DNA of 64,000 bases, from assembly GCF_014635725.1 (NCBI RefSeq), contig NZ_BMDJ01000008.1, positions 1 through 64,000 on the forward strand, given 5' to 3'. This document shows positions 1-8,844 of the stretch, piece after piece. Made by a program: the position numbers and the translations under genes. Under the pieces are notes generated by a model. The model did no database searches, was not told the origin of the DNA, and saw only the letters and a list, made by a program, of their open reading frames with translations. Origin of the DNA: Pedobacter mendelii (GTDB taxonomy: Bacteria > Bacteroidota > Bacteroidia > Sphingobacteriales > Sphingobacteriaceae). Each line of letters opens with the position of its first letter. The stretch's first letter is position 1.

Positions 1-126
1 ATGAACCAATGAACCAATGAACCAATGAACCAATGAACCAATGAACCAATGAACCAATGAACCAATGAACCAATGAACCAATGAACCAATGAACCAATGA
101 ACCAATGAACCAATGAACCAATGAAC
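1..126. repeat. 8-bp tandem repeat array (ATGAACCA)n
   Basis: The octamer ATGAACCA is repeated without interruption about 15.75 times from the first base of the window, so the array may extend further to the left. It starts three bases beyond the stop codon of the minus-strand helicase gene. Because 8 is not a multiple of 3, all three plus frames hit TGA, while the minus strand has no stop in any frame and would read as repeating W-F-I-G-S-L-V-H. Its length is probably variable between strains by slippage (inference). Confidence 0.97.
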
Positions 127-128
127 GC

Positions 129-1433
129 CTAACTAGCTACCTCAAGTTTCAATTTTTTCCCTTTTATTTTTTCTCCACTTAACGCGTTCAAAAGCTTTTC
201 TACAACTTTTCTTTTAACAGCAACATAACTAGTTGTATCTTTAACTTCAATTAAGCCTAAATCTTCTTTTAGTAAACCACCTTTTTGCAAAAATAATCCA
301 ACAATATCGATTTTGTTAATTTTATCTTTTTTTCCATTTGCGATGTATAAAGTCACCCAATCACTGGCCTCAGGTAATTTATATTTATCGCCTAACTGCT
401 CTAACTCAATATTTTCGGGCAGATATTTATAATGCTCTTCTTCTGTTAAAATTGCATAAGCAGTACCTTTGGCATTCATACGTGCGGTTCTTCCGTTTCG
501 ATGAATGTACGCATCTTCGGTGTAAGGCAATTGATAATGTACGATATTTTCTACCTCCGGAATATCCAATCCACGGGCAGCTAAATCTGTTGTGATTAAT
601 ATTTTATGACTACCATTCCTAAATTTTAAAAGTGATTTTTCTCTGTCTGCCTGCTCCATCCCTCCATGAAAAACATCATGGCCTAAGTCATGTTCAAAAA
701 GTAAGTCGCTTATTCTATCTACTGTTTCCCGGTGATTACAAAAAACCAGGGTGTTAGCACCACCTATTTTACTTAATAGCTTAAATAAAACATCCAATTT
801 ATCAGCCGCAGGTGCAATTACTTTTTTAAGTTTTAAATCTGGTTTTACCTGTAAATCTTTTGAGAAATCTATTTCAGCATGATTTTTTAATTTAACAAAA
901 GGTGGAATACCCTCCATTTTTGTTGCTGAGGTTAAAACCCTTTGCTTTAGCGATAACAAAGTGCCGATAATGTAGGACATATCCTGCTCAAAACCAAATT
1001 CAAGGGATTTATCAAACTCATCTAAAATCAAAGTTTCAATAAAGGATTCATCAAAATTGTGGCGTTCTAAATGATAGGCGATGCGGCCAGGCGTACCGAT
1101 TAAAACTGCTGGGGGATGCGCCAGGTTGTTTTTTTCAATTCGTACAGCATGACCACCGTAACAACAGTTTACTTTAAAAGACGAACCCATCTGCTTAAAA
1201 ACCTGTTCTATTTGCAAGGCCAATTCTCTGGAGGGGACAAGAATTAACGCCTGTATGCCGTTATAATCGACTTTCAAACCAGTTAATAATGGCAATAAAA
1301 AAGCAAGCGTTTTACCCGAACCTGTTGGTGCAATCAGTACGACATCTTTACCTGCTTTAATTTCCTTAATGGATGCATTTTGCATATCATTAAGTGCCGT
1401 AATATTTAATTTTTTAAGCGCATTTTCTATCAT
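129..1433 (-). CDS. DEAD-box ATP-dependent RNA helicase, DbpA-like
   Basis: This 434-residue protein is an ATP-dependent RNA helicase, probably acting in ribosome assembly as DbpA proteins do. It has the Walker A motif APTGSGKT (about 35-42), motif II written DEFD (138-141) rather than DEAD, motif III SAT (169-171), and the C-terminal helicase motifs ARGLDIP and HRNGRTAR. The last 70 residues look like the DbpA RNA-binding domain that targets 23S rRNA. The ATG at 1433 is preferred to an upstream in-frame TTG at 1457 because a TAccTTTG promoter box lies between them, 6 bases before this ATG. A 72-residue ORF lies upstream and an octamer array directly downstream. Confidence 0.93.
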   Translation of the reverse strand: MIENALKKLNITALNDMQNASIKEIKAGKDVVLIAPTGSGKTLAFLLPLLTGLKVDYNGIQALILVPSRELALQIEQVFKQMGSSFKVNCCYGGHAVRIEKNNLAHPPAVLIGTPGRIAYHLERHNFDESFIETLILDEFDKSLEFGFEQDMSYIIGTLLSLKQRVLTSATKMEGIPPFVKLKNHAEIDFSKDLQVKPDLKLKKVIAPAADKLDVLFKLLSKIGGANTLVFCNHRETVDRISDLLFEHDLGHDVFHGGMEQADREKSLLKFRNGSHKILITTDLAARGLDIPEVENIVHYQLPYTEDAYIHRNGRTARMNAKGTAYAILTEEEHYKYLPENIELEQLGDKYKLPEASDWVTLYIANGKKDKINKIDIVGLFLQKGGLLKEDLGLIEVKDTTSYVAVKRKVVEKLLNALSGEKIKGKKLKLEVAS

Positions 1434-1439
1434 TACGCC

Positions 1440-1447
1440 CAAAGGTA
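1440..1447 (-). promoter_or_regulatory. Bacteroidetes -7 promoter element (TACCTTTG) of the helicase gene
   Basis: On the minus strand TACCTTTG matches the Bacteroidetes -7 consensus TAnnTTTG. It ends 6 bases before the ATG at 1433, so the transcript would start at or within a few bases of the start codon. No clear -33 TTG was found. Confidence 0.55.
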
Positions 1448-1484
1448 AGCATTTCAAATTGTTGCAAACTCTGTAAAAAAATTA

Positions 1485-1703
1485 TTAGAATTTTAAATAT
1501 TTACCCTTTAATCTTTTCAATGCAGAAAAGTTAAGTTTTTTTTCTAATAAAAAAAGCATTTTGCCTCTTTGCGACATAGAATTTGTAACTTTCTCATTAA
1601 CAGCATCAACTGATGATATAATTCTATCAGCCAGTTCATCGGCAAATTTATTAGCTCTGCTCTGTTGCAGCAATTGAAGTTCCTGTATTAATTCTGCTTT
1701 CAT
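1485..1703 (-). CDS. Small hypothetical protein
   Basis: A 72-residue ORF with an ATG start, rich in Leu, Lys, Glu and Ala and probably mostly helical, with a basic C-terminus. I do not recognise a family. It lies about 50 bases upstream of the helicase start on the same strand, so it could be a leader gene of the same unit, although the helicase has its own promoter box. A chance ORF cannot be excluded. Confidence 0.45.
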   Translation of the reverse strand: MKAELIQELQLLQQSRANKFADELADRIISSVDAVNEKVTNSMSQRGKMLFLLEKKLNFSALKRLKGKYLKF

Positions 1704-1922
1704 AACTTAAGGGATTTGATTAACTAATAGATAAATGTAACGTTTAATAAACAAGATTTGTTGCAAAAAATATTAAAAATAACTAACAAAAAGGAACTAA
1801 CTTGTTGATAACTAAACTTTTGTTAGCAAATAAACAACCTCAGCTTAACACGAATTTAATTTATAGCGCTTATTTTTATAAAAACCTGATTACCATTTGT
1901 TAACCTCAAAAAACAACAATGT

Positions 1923-2396
1923 ATGACATGGAAAAAATTTAGTGGAGAAGTAATACAATCTTCTATTTTAGAAGAAGTAGAATTGGCAATTATTAGAGAA
2001 ACAGAAAAGGGCTATAAACTTAAGGTTTGTATTGGTACAGATTCGCAAGTTAAAGGCCTAATCACCGATTTTGCAACAGTAATAGTTTTGCTTAGAGAGC
2101 ATCATGGTGGCTTTATGTATATCCACCAGGAAAAGTCATCGCAACAAGTAAGCATAAAGGAACGTATGTTAATGGAAGTTCAAAAATCTATTGAAACTGC
2201 ATACTCTATTTGCGATTTACTTGATATTTATGATGTTGCGCTAGAGGTACATGCCGATATAAATACCAATCCTTCATTTAAATCAAACAAGGCATTAAAC
2301 GATGCGATGGGCTACATTTTAAGCATGGGCTTTATTTTTAAAGCGAAACCCGAAGCTTTTGCAAGCTCTACCTGTGCCGATAAAATGGTGCATTAG
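1923..2396 (+). CDS. YkuK-type RNase H-like nuclease family protein (DUF458)
   Basis: The 157-residue protein resembles the YkuK/DUF458 family, predicted to have an RNase H-like fold. Supporting stretches are CIGTDSQVKG near residue 38, with a candidate acidic metal ligand, a central helix with KERMLMEV, and EVHADINTNP followed by a conserved Lys-rich turn near the C-terminus. The activity of the family is not established as far as I know. It is the first of three same-strand genes, but there are about 50 bases before the next one and no evidence of a shared function. Confidence 0.75.
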   Translation: MTWKKFSGEVIQSSILEEVELAIIRETEKGYKLKVCIGTDSQVKGLITDFATVIVLLREHHGGFMYIHQEKSSQQVSIKERMLMEVQKSIETAYSICDLLDIYDVALEVHADINTNPSFKSNKALNDAMGYILSMGFIFKAKPEAFASSTCADKMVH

Positions 2397-2445
2397 GTTT
2401 GAAATTAAACTTAATAGGAGTATCTTTAATTCATAATTCAATACT

Positions 2446-2973
2446 ATGAAAAAGATATTCCTTTCTGTTTTTGTCTTAATAATTTCCGTTTCGGTTTTCG
2501 CACAAAGTGAAGACAAGGATACCTACACAAAAGTTGGTGATGAATTGCCTAAATTCAATTTCGAAATAGAAACAGGAAAGTCCGTTAATATATCAGATTA
2601 CAAAGGCAAGCTTATATTGATTAACTTATTTGCAACCTGGTGCCCGCCATGCAATATCGAGTTGCCATTAGTTCAAAAAGATATTTGGGATAAGCATAAA
2701 GACAATAAAAATTTCGCATTTTTTGTATTTGGTCGTGAAGAAGGCTGGGATAAATTGATTCCCTATAAAGCAAAAAAAGGATTTACTTTCCAAATATTAC
2801 CCGATTTAAAAAGAGATGTATTTAGCAAATTTGCTAAGCAATCTATACCAAGAAACATCTTAATCGATGAAAATGGTAAAATTATTTATCAATCAATTGG
2901 TTACGAGGAAAAAGAATTTCAATCTCTAGTTAAATTGATTGACAATAAATTATCCCAAAAAATAACAAAATAA
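2446..2973 (+). CDS. Secreted TlpA-like thioredoxin-family protein
   Basis: 175 residues. An N-terminal signal peptide (lysines, then a hydrophobic stretch ending VFAQ at about residue 20) precedes a thioredoxin fold of the TlpA/ResA type. The active site is WCPPC at 65-69 (Cys66 and Cys69), and the cis-proline loop is probably SIPRN near residue 138. It should act in the periplasm on protein disulfides, for example as a reductase in envelope or cytochrome c maturation. The downstream SRPBCC gene begins about 30 bases later on the same strand. Confidence 0.88.
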   Translation: MKKIFLSVFVLIISVSVFAQSEDKDTYTKVGDELPKFNFEIETGKSVNISDYKGKLILINLFATWCPPCNIELPLVQKDIWDKHKDNKNFAFFVFGREEGWDKLIPYKAKKGFTFQILPDLKRDVFSKFAKQSIPRNILIDENGKIIYQSIGYEEKEFQSLVKLIDNKLSQKITK

Positions 2974-3004
2974 CATGTTTGGTGTTTGAATATAAAACTA
3001 TAAC

Positions 3005-3472
3005 TTGAAAACTTACAGACTAGAATTTTCGCAAAAAATCCCTGTTTCTTTAGATACCGCCTGGGATTTCTTTTCATCACCACTTAACCTTTCTGAAATA
3101 ACACCAAAAGATATGACTTTTGATGTTACATCGCCGATACAAAAAGACACAAAAATGTACACGGGGATGATTATTACTTACAAAGTTTCGCCTTTGCTGG
3201 GTATTAAATTAAACTGGATGACAGAAATAACGCATGTTAAAGATAAAGAATATTTTATCGATGAGCAGCGATTTGGTCCTTTTGCATTTTGGCATCACAA
3301 CCATCATTTCGAAGCTGTAGAAGGCGGCGTGTTAATGCATGATATTTTGCACTACGCCATTGGTTGGGGACCAATTGGTTCTATTGCAAATGCGATTGTA
3401 GTAAATAATAAAATAAACGGAATTTTTAATTTCAGATACAAGAAAGTAGAAGAATTATTTGGCAAAATTTAA
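3005..3472 (+). CDS. SRPBCC-family (START-like) ligand-binding protein
   Basis: 155 residues, a soluble protein of the SRPBCC / polyketide-cyclase-like fold: N-terminal beta strand YRLEFSQKIPVSLDTAWDFFSSP, a central strand region WMTEITHVKDKEYFIDEQ, and a long C-terminal helix after GWGPIGSIAN. Such proteins bind hydrophobic ligands; none can be named here. The start is TTG at 3005: no ATG precedes the domain and the next in-frame ATG would remove its first strand. It is convergent with the DUF4468-like gene, with 7 bases between their stop codons. Confidence 0.72.
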   Translation: MKTYRLEFSQKIPVSLDTAWDFFSSPLNLSEITPKDMTFDVTSPIQKDTKMYTGMIITYKVSPLLGIKLNWMTEITHVKDKEYFIDEQRFGPFAFWHHNHHFEAVEGGVLMHDILHYAIGWGPIGSIANAIVVNNKINGIFNFRYKKVEELFGKI

Positions 3473-3479
3473 TCCTTAA

Positions 3480-4055
3480 CTACCACTTTTTAGTAGAAAT
3501 TGTTTCTGTCTTTTTCTTTGACTTTTCAGTTAGATTGGTTGAAAGTATTTTCTTAAAGTTTTCTGCAAGTTTAGTTGTTTTCGCATAAGCACTTTCAACA
3601 ACATCTTTCCATTCGCCCGCACTAAGTTTACCTGGTGTTTTTTCTAAAGGTGTTGCAATTTTCGTAGTCGCAACATAATTTCCATACCGATCTCTCTGGT
3701 AAGGGATATATTCAAAATCAGTAAACCAGAATCTGTATTTCTTGTCGCGAGCTTCAAACATTAAATTGTAGTTAACCTCTCCACTTGGATGACCTGCAAC
3801 AAGAATCGTTTTATCGATAATCATCGTGCCCCTGGCAATAATTGATGTATCAGTAGAACTTTTTTTTATTACAGTCTTTTTGTAAAGATTTAGAAAAGAA
3901 TTTGCCCTTAAAATTAAACTATCTTTTGTGGTTGTTTTTACATCTACAACTTCATAGTAAATAAACTTACCGCTATCATCTAAAGAGAATTGCTTTTGCT
4001 GTGCTGCAACTTTTAAAGAGGAGATTGCTAGTAATAAAATTAAGGTGTATTTCAT
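3480..4055 (-). CDS. Secreted DUF4468-like (TBP-like fold) protein
   Basis: 191 residues from the ATG at 4055, beginning with a clean signal peptide (MKYTLILLL...KVAAQQ). An upstream in-frame start at 4136 would add 27 residues ahead of the signal peptide and is rejected. The mature part follows the pattern of DUF4468 proteins common in Bacteroidetes: FIYYEVVDVK, LILRANSFL, a glycine-containing IIARGTMII turn, then VNYNLMFEARDKKYRFWFTDFEY. The function of this family is unknown to me; periplasmic location is inferred. Confidence 0.7.
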   Translation of the reverse strand: MKYTLILLLAISSLKVAAQQKQFSLDDSGKFIYYEVVDVKTTTKDSLILRANSFLNLYKKTVIKKSSTDTSIIARGTMIIDKTILVAGHPSGEVNYNLMFEARDKKYRFWFTDFEYIPYQRDRYGNYVATTKIATPLEKTPGKLSAGEWKDVVESAYAKTTKLAENFKKILSTNLTEKSKKKTETISTKKW

Positions 4056-4113
4056 ATTGGTAAATAATAAAATATCTAAGAGGCAAAACCTCAGAGATAG
4101 TAGCACAATAATA

Positions 4114-4166
4114 GCCACAGATTCACAGATTTTCAAAAATACTTTTTTAATGTATGAATCTGTGGC
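4114..4166. repeat. Inverted repeat GCCACAGATTCA / TGAATCTGTGGC
   Basis: Perfect 12-bp arms at 4114-4125 and 4155-4166 with a 29-base loop, in the gap upstream of the DUF4468-like gene. The palindrome is too long-looped for a simple terminator and resembles the REP-like palindromes near 44.6 and 47.3 kb in general style (CAGATT core). Confidence 0.8.
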
Positions 4167-4217
4167 AAAAAAATTGAAGCAAAAACTTCAAAAAATTAAA
4201 ACATAAAGATAATAAAA

Positions 4218-4242
4218 AGCCTCCGGCTAGAAACCGGAGGCT
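4218..4242 (-). terminator. Rho-independent terminator after the porin gene
   Basis: A perfect 9-bp stem AGCCTCCGG / CCGGAGGCT with a 7-base loop, followed on the minus strand by a run of T. It lies about 25 bases beyond the porin stop codon and ends the amt-porin unit. Confidence 0.88.
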
Positions 4243-4265
4243 GATTTAAAAAAAAATACTATTTA

Positions 4266-5282
4266 TTAAAAAGCATAAACAGCTGCTAAAGAGAACTGAC
4301 CTGCATTTGGTGCAGCACCTCCCGTTTTATTAGCAAAGGGTTTATCACCATTATGGTCTAATCTAACCTCCGGAATGAAAGTTAAACCGCCAGATTTAAT
4401 ATTCGCAGTAAATGTTAAACCTGTATATGATGTGCCTTGAGTTGTACCAACGTCTTTAATTTTAAAATATTCACCTCTTAAGCCTAAAGTAACAGCATCA
4501 GCAACAGCAACTTGAGGATACAAAGCAACGCCAGCGTAACCACCTGCATCATCAGCCTTATCATAATTAGCCGCATTTAAACCCAATTTAAATGCTTTAG
4601 TTATTTGGTATGATGTTGTTAAATCTTCTATTGTTCCGTAACCTGTCGGATCAGCACCTGATAAAACATTTAAATAAGCTGTCCATCCTTCCACCGGAGA
4701 AACCATAAGTTGTCCGCCAATGCTTGATACACCCCTTGTTGCGCTATAAAGATTCCAATCGTTGAATAAACCAGCCATTAAACTAACTTTATCAGAGAAC
4801 TTATAGGTTGCCTTAATACCTGCATTTTGGAAAGGACCATTGGTAAATAAATAAGAAGTTGAGTAGTTAAAATTTCCAACCGGAGAAATTACTTCATAAC
4901 CTATAAAAGTACCCATATAACCTGCAGTCATTGAAAACTTATCAGAAAAATCATAATTAACATATAAATTTTGAATATGGAATGAAGAGCCATCATTAGC
5001 TGCATCAGGAATGGATTGAGTTTGACCGCGTGGACCAAAAGAAATCTCACCTACGAATGATGCTTTACCAGTCTTTTTCTTCAATACTAAATCTAGCATC
5101 CCTAATGAAACCGAATTATGATCGGAAGCAAAGGAAGTTGGAATATTAGATTTTTTTGCAAAATCATATTTATAATAAGTATCAACCGAACCCGAAAATT
5201 CGAGTGGCGATGTTGGAGCCTCTTGCGCCAGCGCACACGTAGTGCTTGCTACACTAAATATAGCAGTTAAAAATTTCTTCAT
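4266..5282 (-). CDS. Outer-membrane beta-barrel porin associated with Amt
   Basis: 338 residues with a signal peptide ending near ALAQE (about residue 20) and a series of alternating strands typical of an outer-membrane barrel (YYKYDF, GEISFGP, LYVNYDFSDKFSMTAGYMG, AGIKATYKFSDKVSLMAGLFNDW), ending in the aromatic VYAF expected at the barrel terminus. It follows amt by 38 bases on the same strand and precedes a strong terminator, so the two genes are probably co-transcribed; a role in letting ammonium or small nitrogen compounds cross the outer membrane is inference. Confidence 0.82.
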   Translation of the reverse strand: MKKFLTAIFSVASTTCALAQEAPTSPLEFSGSVDTYYKYDFAKKSNIPTSFASDHNSVSLGMLDLVLKKKTGKASFVGEISFGPRGQTQSIPDAANDGSSFHIQNLYVNYDFSDKFSMTAGYMGTFIGYEVISPVGNFNYSTSYLFTNGPFQNAGIKATYKFSDKVSLMAGLFNDWNLYSATRGVSSIGGQLMVSPVEGWTAYLNVLSGADPTGYGTIEDLTTSYQITKAFKLGLNAANYDKADDAGGYAGVALYPQVAVADAVTLGLRGEYFKIKDVGTTQGTSYTGLTFTANIKSGGLTFIPEVRLDHNGDKPFANKTGGAAPNAGQFSLAAVYAF

Positions 5283-5320
5283 GTTTGAGCTTTGTTGGGG
5301 TTTAGATAATATTTAAATCT

Positions 5321-6718
5321 TTAAGATATGGATTCGGTTATAGGATTATTTTTTGCAATGTACTCGGATTTTTCATCAACTAACAATGTGCCTTGGCTAT
5401 ATTTTTCATTATGTTGTGACGCATCAAGACCCATTTCTTCTTCCTCATCAGATACACGAATTGGTTGAATTAAATTAATGAATTTGAAAATAATGAATGA
5501 GACAACAAAACTGAAAATCACTACAATTAACACACCTTTTAACTGAGTAAAAAAGAATGCCGGGTTACCATATAACAAACCATCAACACCCGCCGAGTTT
5601 ACCGTTTTGGTTGCAAAAACACCTGTTAAAATCATACCAACAATACCACCAACACCGTGACAAGGGAATACATCTAAAGTATCATCAATAGTAGTTTTAG
5701 ATTTGCCATAAACAACAAGATTCGAACAAATTGCTGCAAAAGCTCCAATAAAAATACTTTGAGGAATGGCTACATAACCAGCACCTGGCGTTATGGCAAC
5801 AAGGCCAACAACAGCACCGATACAAAAACCCAATACCGAAGGTTTTTTACCACGAAGTACATCAAAAAACATCCACGATAAACCTGCTGCACCAGCTGCA
5901 ACATTTGTGGTAGCAAATGCTGAAACAGCTAAAGAACCTGCTCCTAATGCTGAACCGGCATTAAAACCGAACCAACCAAACCATAATAAACCTGTACCAA
6001 TTAATACATAAGGAATGTTTGCTGGAGGAATTTCTTTATGATCCAAATGTGCTTTTCTACGTTTCAGAACAAGAGCACCGGCCAAAGCAGCCATACCTGC
6101 CGAAATGTGTACAACAGTACCACCAGCAAAATCAAATACCCCCATTTTCATTAGTAAACCATCAGGACTCCAGGTCATGTGTGCTAATGGCGCATAAACC
6201 AATAAGCCAAAAAGAACAGTAAATAAAATGTACGATGTAAAACGTATACGTTCTGCCACAGCGCCTACAACTAGCCCAGGGGTGATAATGGCGAACATTA
6301 ATTGAAATAATGCAAATAGGGTTAAAGGAATAGTAGGCGCAAGGCTCCATGGCTCTCCTGAATTTACACCTTTAAAGAAAAAGAACGTAGAAGGATCTCC
6401 AATAAAACCACCAATATCTTTACCAAATGCAAGGCTAAACCCTACTACTACCCATAGTACAGATACTACACCTGCTGCTACAACGCTTTTAATCATTGTA
6501 GAGAGTACATTTTTTCTATGTACCATACCGCCGTAAAAGAAGGCAAGACCTGGTGTCATTAAAAATACTAGCGCTGTTGCAACAATTACCCAAGCAACAT
6601 CAGCAGCATTGTACTTACCCACATCATAATTTGGTAAAGCGGGAACAAAAATGGCAGCTATCGCAACAATTGCCAGCACCAGAAATGGAGCAACTTGTTT
6701 TAAGGAAAATTTACCCAT
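5321..6718 (-). CDS. amt: Ammonium transporter Amt
   Basis: 465 residues. The inner-membrane Amt/MEP/Rh channel moves ammonium into the cell. Signature stretches are ADVAWVIVATALVFLMTPGLAFFYGGM, AGGTVVHISAGMAALAGALVL, a G-rich WFGWFGFNAGSA segment and DDTLDVFPCHGVGG near the C-terminal half, with about 11 hydrophobic helices. The ATG at 6718 (MGKFSLK) is preferred; an in-frame start at 6793 would add 25 polar residues. The cytoplasmic tail is acidic (DEEEEMGLD). No glnB/glnK gene is adjacent, unlike in many bacteria. Transcribed together with the downstream porin. Confidence 0.95.
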   Translation of the reverse strand: MGKFSLKQVAPFLVLAIVAIAAIFVPALPNYDVGKYNAADVAWVIVATALVFLMTPGLAFFYGGMVHRKNVLSTMIKSVVAAGVVSVLWVVVGFSLAFGKDIGGFIGDPSTFFFFKGVNSGEPWSLAPTIPLTLFALFQLMFAIITPGLVVGAVAERIRFTSYILFTVLFGLLVYAPLAHMTWSPDGLLMKMGVFDFAGGTVVHISAGMAALAGALVLKRRKAHLDHKEIPPANIPYVLIGTGLLWFGWFGFNAGSALGAGSLAVSAFATTNVAAGAAGLSWMFFDVLRGKKPSVLGFCIGAVVGLVAITPGAGYVAIPQSIFIGAFAAICSNLVVYGKSKTTIDDTLDVFPCHGVGGIVGMILTGVFATKTVNSAGVDGLLYGNPAFFFTQLKGVLIVVIFSFVVSFIIFKFINLIQPIRVSDEEEEMGLDASQHNEKYSQGTLLVDEKSEYIAKNNPITESIS

Positions 6719-6891
6719 AGTTTTTAAGATTAGTTTGTTTGGTTGATTAAATAGTTTGATTTCTCTGATTTTATTTTGATAAAAATACAACATATTGTAG
6801 TTTTTACACTATTAAATAGAAATATTTTAATAAAATCAATATATTTTTGTAAAATATGCCAAAAAAAAATACAAAAAATATAATTAATAAA

Positions 6892-6920
6892 AAAAACACA
6901 CCATAATTAAGTGTGTTTTT
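6892..6920 (-). terminator. A/T-rich terminator hairpin in the gap upstream of amt
   Basis: Perfect 10-bp arms AAAAACACAC (6892-6901) and GTGTGTTTTT (6911-6920) with a 9-base loop; on the minus strand the stem is followed by T-rich sequence. It lies beyond the 3' end of the radical SAM gene and should separate it from amt. The rest of the 6719-7064 gap is very A/T-rich and shows no gene. Confidence 0.6.
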
Positions 6921-7064
6921 ATCAAAAAGAAAATTAAGTTTTAATTAAGAATTATACAATTTTATCTATAATTTATAAAAAATTATCTTAAAAAGAGATA
7001 CAAAAAATAAAAAATCTATGAAATTTCATGGATTTTTCAAAAAAAATTAAATATTTTTATGTTT

Positions 7065-8012
7065 TTAGCTTAAATACAACGAACCTTGAATCACCCCTCG
7101 TTTTTCGATTTCTTTATCTATATAAGTTTGAATTGATGATTTATTTAAACCCCAATTTGGCGCAATTAGTAAATCCCAATCCGAAATACCAAAAAGTCTC
7201 TGAATTACAACATCCGGACGTAACAATGGAATCAGTTCGCAAAGTAAATCTGTGTATTCCTCTAAAGTAAAAAGCTTAAATGGTTCTTTTTTGTACTTAG
7301 CCCCCATTATAGAACCTTCTACGATATGTAAATGATGAAATTTAACGAATTTGATTTGTGGGAAACGATTAATCTCATGAATATAACCCAACATCATTTC
7401 CTTAGTTTCCCAGGGGAAACCAAAAATGGTATGCACACATAAGTCTAACTTGCTATTTTCTAAAAGCTTAACAGCTTCTACAAATTCACCGTGGCTGCAG
7501 CCTCTGTTAATCTGATTTAAGGTTTCATCATAAATAGACTCCATCCCCATTTCCAAATCCACATCGTATCTATCTGTATAACTTTCAAGCAAAGCAACCT
7601 TCTCGGCATCAATACAATCTGGCCGCGTACCCACCGAAAAACCAACCACATCTTCAGGATTAACAGCAAGCGCTTCATCGTACATCATCTTTAAATAATG
7701 CACCGGCGCATAAGTATTGGTATTCGGCTGAAAATAAACAATGAACTTATCTGCCTTGTAAAAATTTTTACCGCGCTCCATTCCTTTCTCCAGCTGCTCG
7801 CGGATGGTAGGCATTTTACGGGAAATTTCTGGCGTAAAAGAATCTACATTACAATAAGTACAACCGCCATAACCTTTACTCCCATCGCGATTTGGGCAGG
7901 TAAAGCCACCATCAACAATCGTTTTAAAAACCCTTTGCCCATTGTATTTTTCACGCAAATGCGTACCGTAATTCTTATATCCTTTTATACCTAAATCAAC
8001 CTGTGTTCCCAT
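7065..8012 (-). CDS. TIGR01212-family (YhcC-like) radical SAM protein
   Basis: 315 residues. The N-terminal GTHLREKYN...VDGGFTCPNRDGSKGYGGCTYCN region carries the cysteines spaced C-x8-9-C-x2-C that bind the 4Fe-4S cluster in this family, followed by the family stretches YFQPNTNTYAP, GFSVGTRPDC and VHTIFGFPWET. It belongs to the Elp3-like radical SAM group; the substrate is not established. The ATG at 8012 is preferred: the apparent in-frame TTG nine bases upstream is the last three bases of the TAttTTTG promoter box. Confidence 0.9.
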   Translation of the reverse strand: MGTQVDLGIKGYKNYGTHLREKYNGQRVFKTIVDGGFTCPNRDGSKGYGGCTYCNVDSFTPEISRKMPTIREQLEKGMERGKNFYKADKFIVYFQPNTNTYAPVHYLKMMYDEALAVNPEDVVGFSVGTRPDCIDAEKVALLESYTDRYDVDLEMGMESIYDETLNQINRGCSHGEFVEAVKLLENSKLDLCVHTIFGFPWETKEMMLGYIHEINRFPQIKFVKFHHLHIVEGSIMGAKYKKEPFKLFTLEEYTDLLCELIPLLRPDVVIQRLFGISDWDLLIAPNWGLNKSSIQTYIDKEIEKRGVIQGSLYLS

Positions 8013-8018
8013 TGGCTG

Positions 8019-8026
8019 CAAAAATA
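8019..8026 (-). promoter_or_regulatory. -7 promoter element (TATTTTTG) of the radical SAM gene
   Basis: Minus-strand TATTTTTG matches TAnnTTTG and ends 6 bases before the ATG at 8012, implying a transcript with almost no leader. Its final TTG is in frame with the gene and mimics a start codon. Confidence 0.5.
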
Positions 8027-8252
8027 CACAATACTATCAAGATTTGGGCATCGAGCGCAAAGACTTATATACAGGTTACAAACGCTATATATTATTAGAA
8101 AAGCAAATTCAGCATTTCAATTAAGCGTTATTCCCGCCATTTGCTCATACGCCTGCAGGCCTTAGGCTCGAGGCCGGTATCCGCAATGTCGGATTTAGGA
8201 AATTTTCGTTTCCTGCAAAAAAGTAAATTAGCTAAAACAGAGCGATGGTTTT

Positions 8253-8555
8253 TTATTGAATTGTAAAGTTTATTTTTCGTCCAAGTCCAAATTCAATCAA
8301 TTTGTAAAGTGTAGAAAGTTGAATATCACTATGTCCGTTTTCTATTCTTGAAATAAAACTTTTTTTAGCGCCAATTTTATCAGCAAGTTGCTCTTGTGTC
8401 AAATGCGCTAATTTTCTTTCCGCTTTAATTAATTCACCAATAGCAAAAGATTTTGCTTTAATTTCAAAAGTAGTTCTACTTTCAGTACCCATTTTTCCGT
8501 ACCTCTTATCAAGATGTTCGGCAAAAGTTGCGATATTTTTATTTTTTGTTTCCAT
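8253..8555 (-). CDS. HigA-like XRE-family antitoxin
   Basis: 100 residues. The C-terminal half is a helix-turn-helix of the XRE/Cro type: IGELIKAERKLAHLTQEQLADKIGAKKSFISRIENG spans about residues 36-71. The protein would bind the upstream toxin and the operon's own promoter, as type II antitoxins do. Its start overlaps the end of the toxin gene by 17 bases, the toxin-first order of HigBA modules. Translation from 8555 (ATG) keeps the N-terminal YGKMGTESR segment. Confidence 0.88.
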   Translation of the reverse strand: METKNKNIATFAEHLDKRYGKMGTESRTTFEIKAKSFAIGELIKAERKLAHLTQEQLADKIGAKKSFISRIENGHSDIQLSTLYKLIEFGLGRKINFTIQ

Positions 8556-8844
8556 TTTCCTGCTCTTTTTGTTCGTAAAAATATTCTTCCATTATTTTCT
8601 CTGCCTTTTTCAAAACTTTGGTTGGCGTCTTTTGCGTTTTCTTCTGAAATCCATTAAACAATACAACTAAATTACCTTTGTCAAAACAGCAAAATATTCT
8701 GTAAATATTACTTTCATATTCAATCCGAATTTCAAAAAGTCCTTTTACACCTTCAATACTTTTGAAAAACTTGTTCGGGACACGTTCAAGAATAGTCATC
8801 ATAAAAAGTACCTCGTCAATTTTGTCCTTTACTTTATCAGTCAA
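8539..8844 (-). CDS. HigB-like (Gp49/DUF891) toxin, start codon missing
   Basis: 101 residues if translated from TTG at 8844. The sequence ILERVPNKFFKSIEGVKGLFEIRIEYESNIYRIFCCFD...VLFNGFQKKTQKTP is typical of HigB/Gp49-like mRNA interferases of the RelE superfamily. Family-like coding (REIVFYKEYFNDFFET) continues in the same frame upstream to about 8892, but that stretch contains no ATG, GTG, CTG or TTG before the in-frame stop at 8914-8916; the only unusual candidate is ATT at 8884-8886. The gene is therefore either started at a rare codon, truncated from TTG, or 5'-decayed and disarmed. The antitoxin follows with a 17-base overlap. Confidence 0.75.
   Translation of the reverse strand: MTDKVKDKIDEVLFMMTILERVPNKFFKSIEGVKGLFEIRIEYESNIYRIFCCFDKGNLVVLFNGFQKKTQKTPTKVLKKAEKIMEEYFYEQKEQENGNKK

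Noticed and set aside
8028..8123. Open stretch ending YKRYILLEKQIQHFN, possibly the end of a lost gene
   Set aside because: Only about 32 codons without a start or a recognisable family; it cannot be told from chance in A/T-rich DNA.
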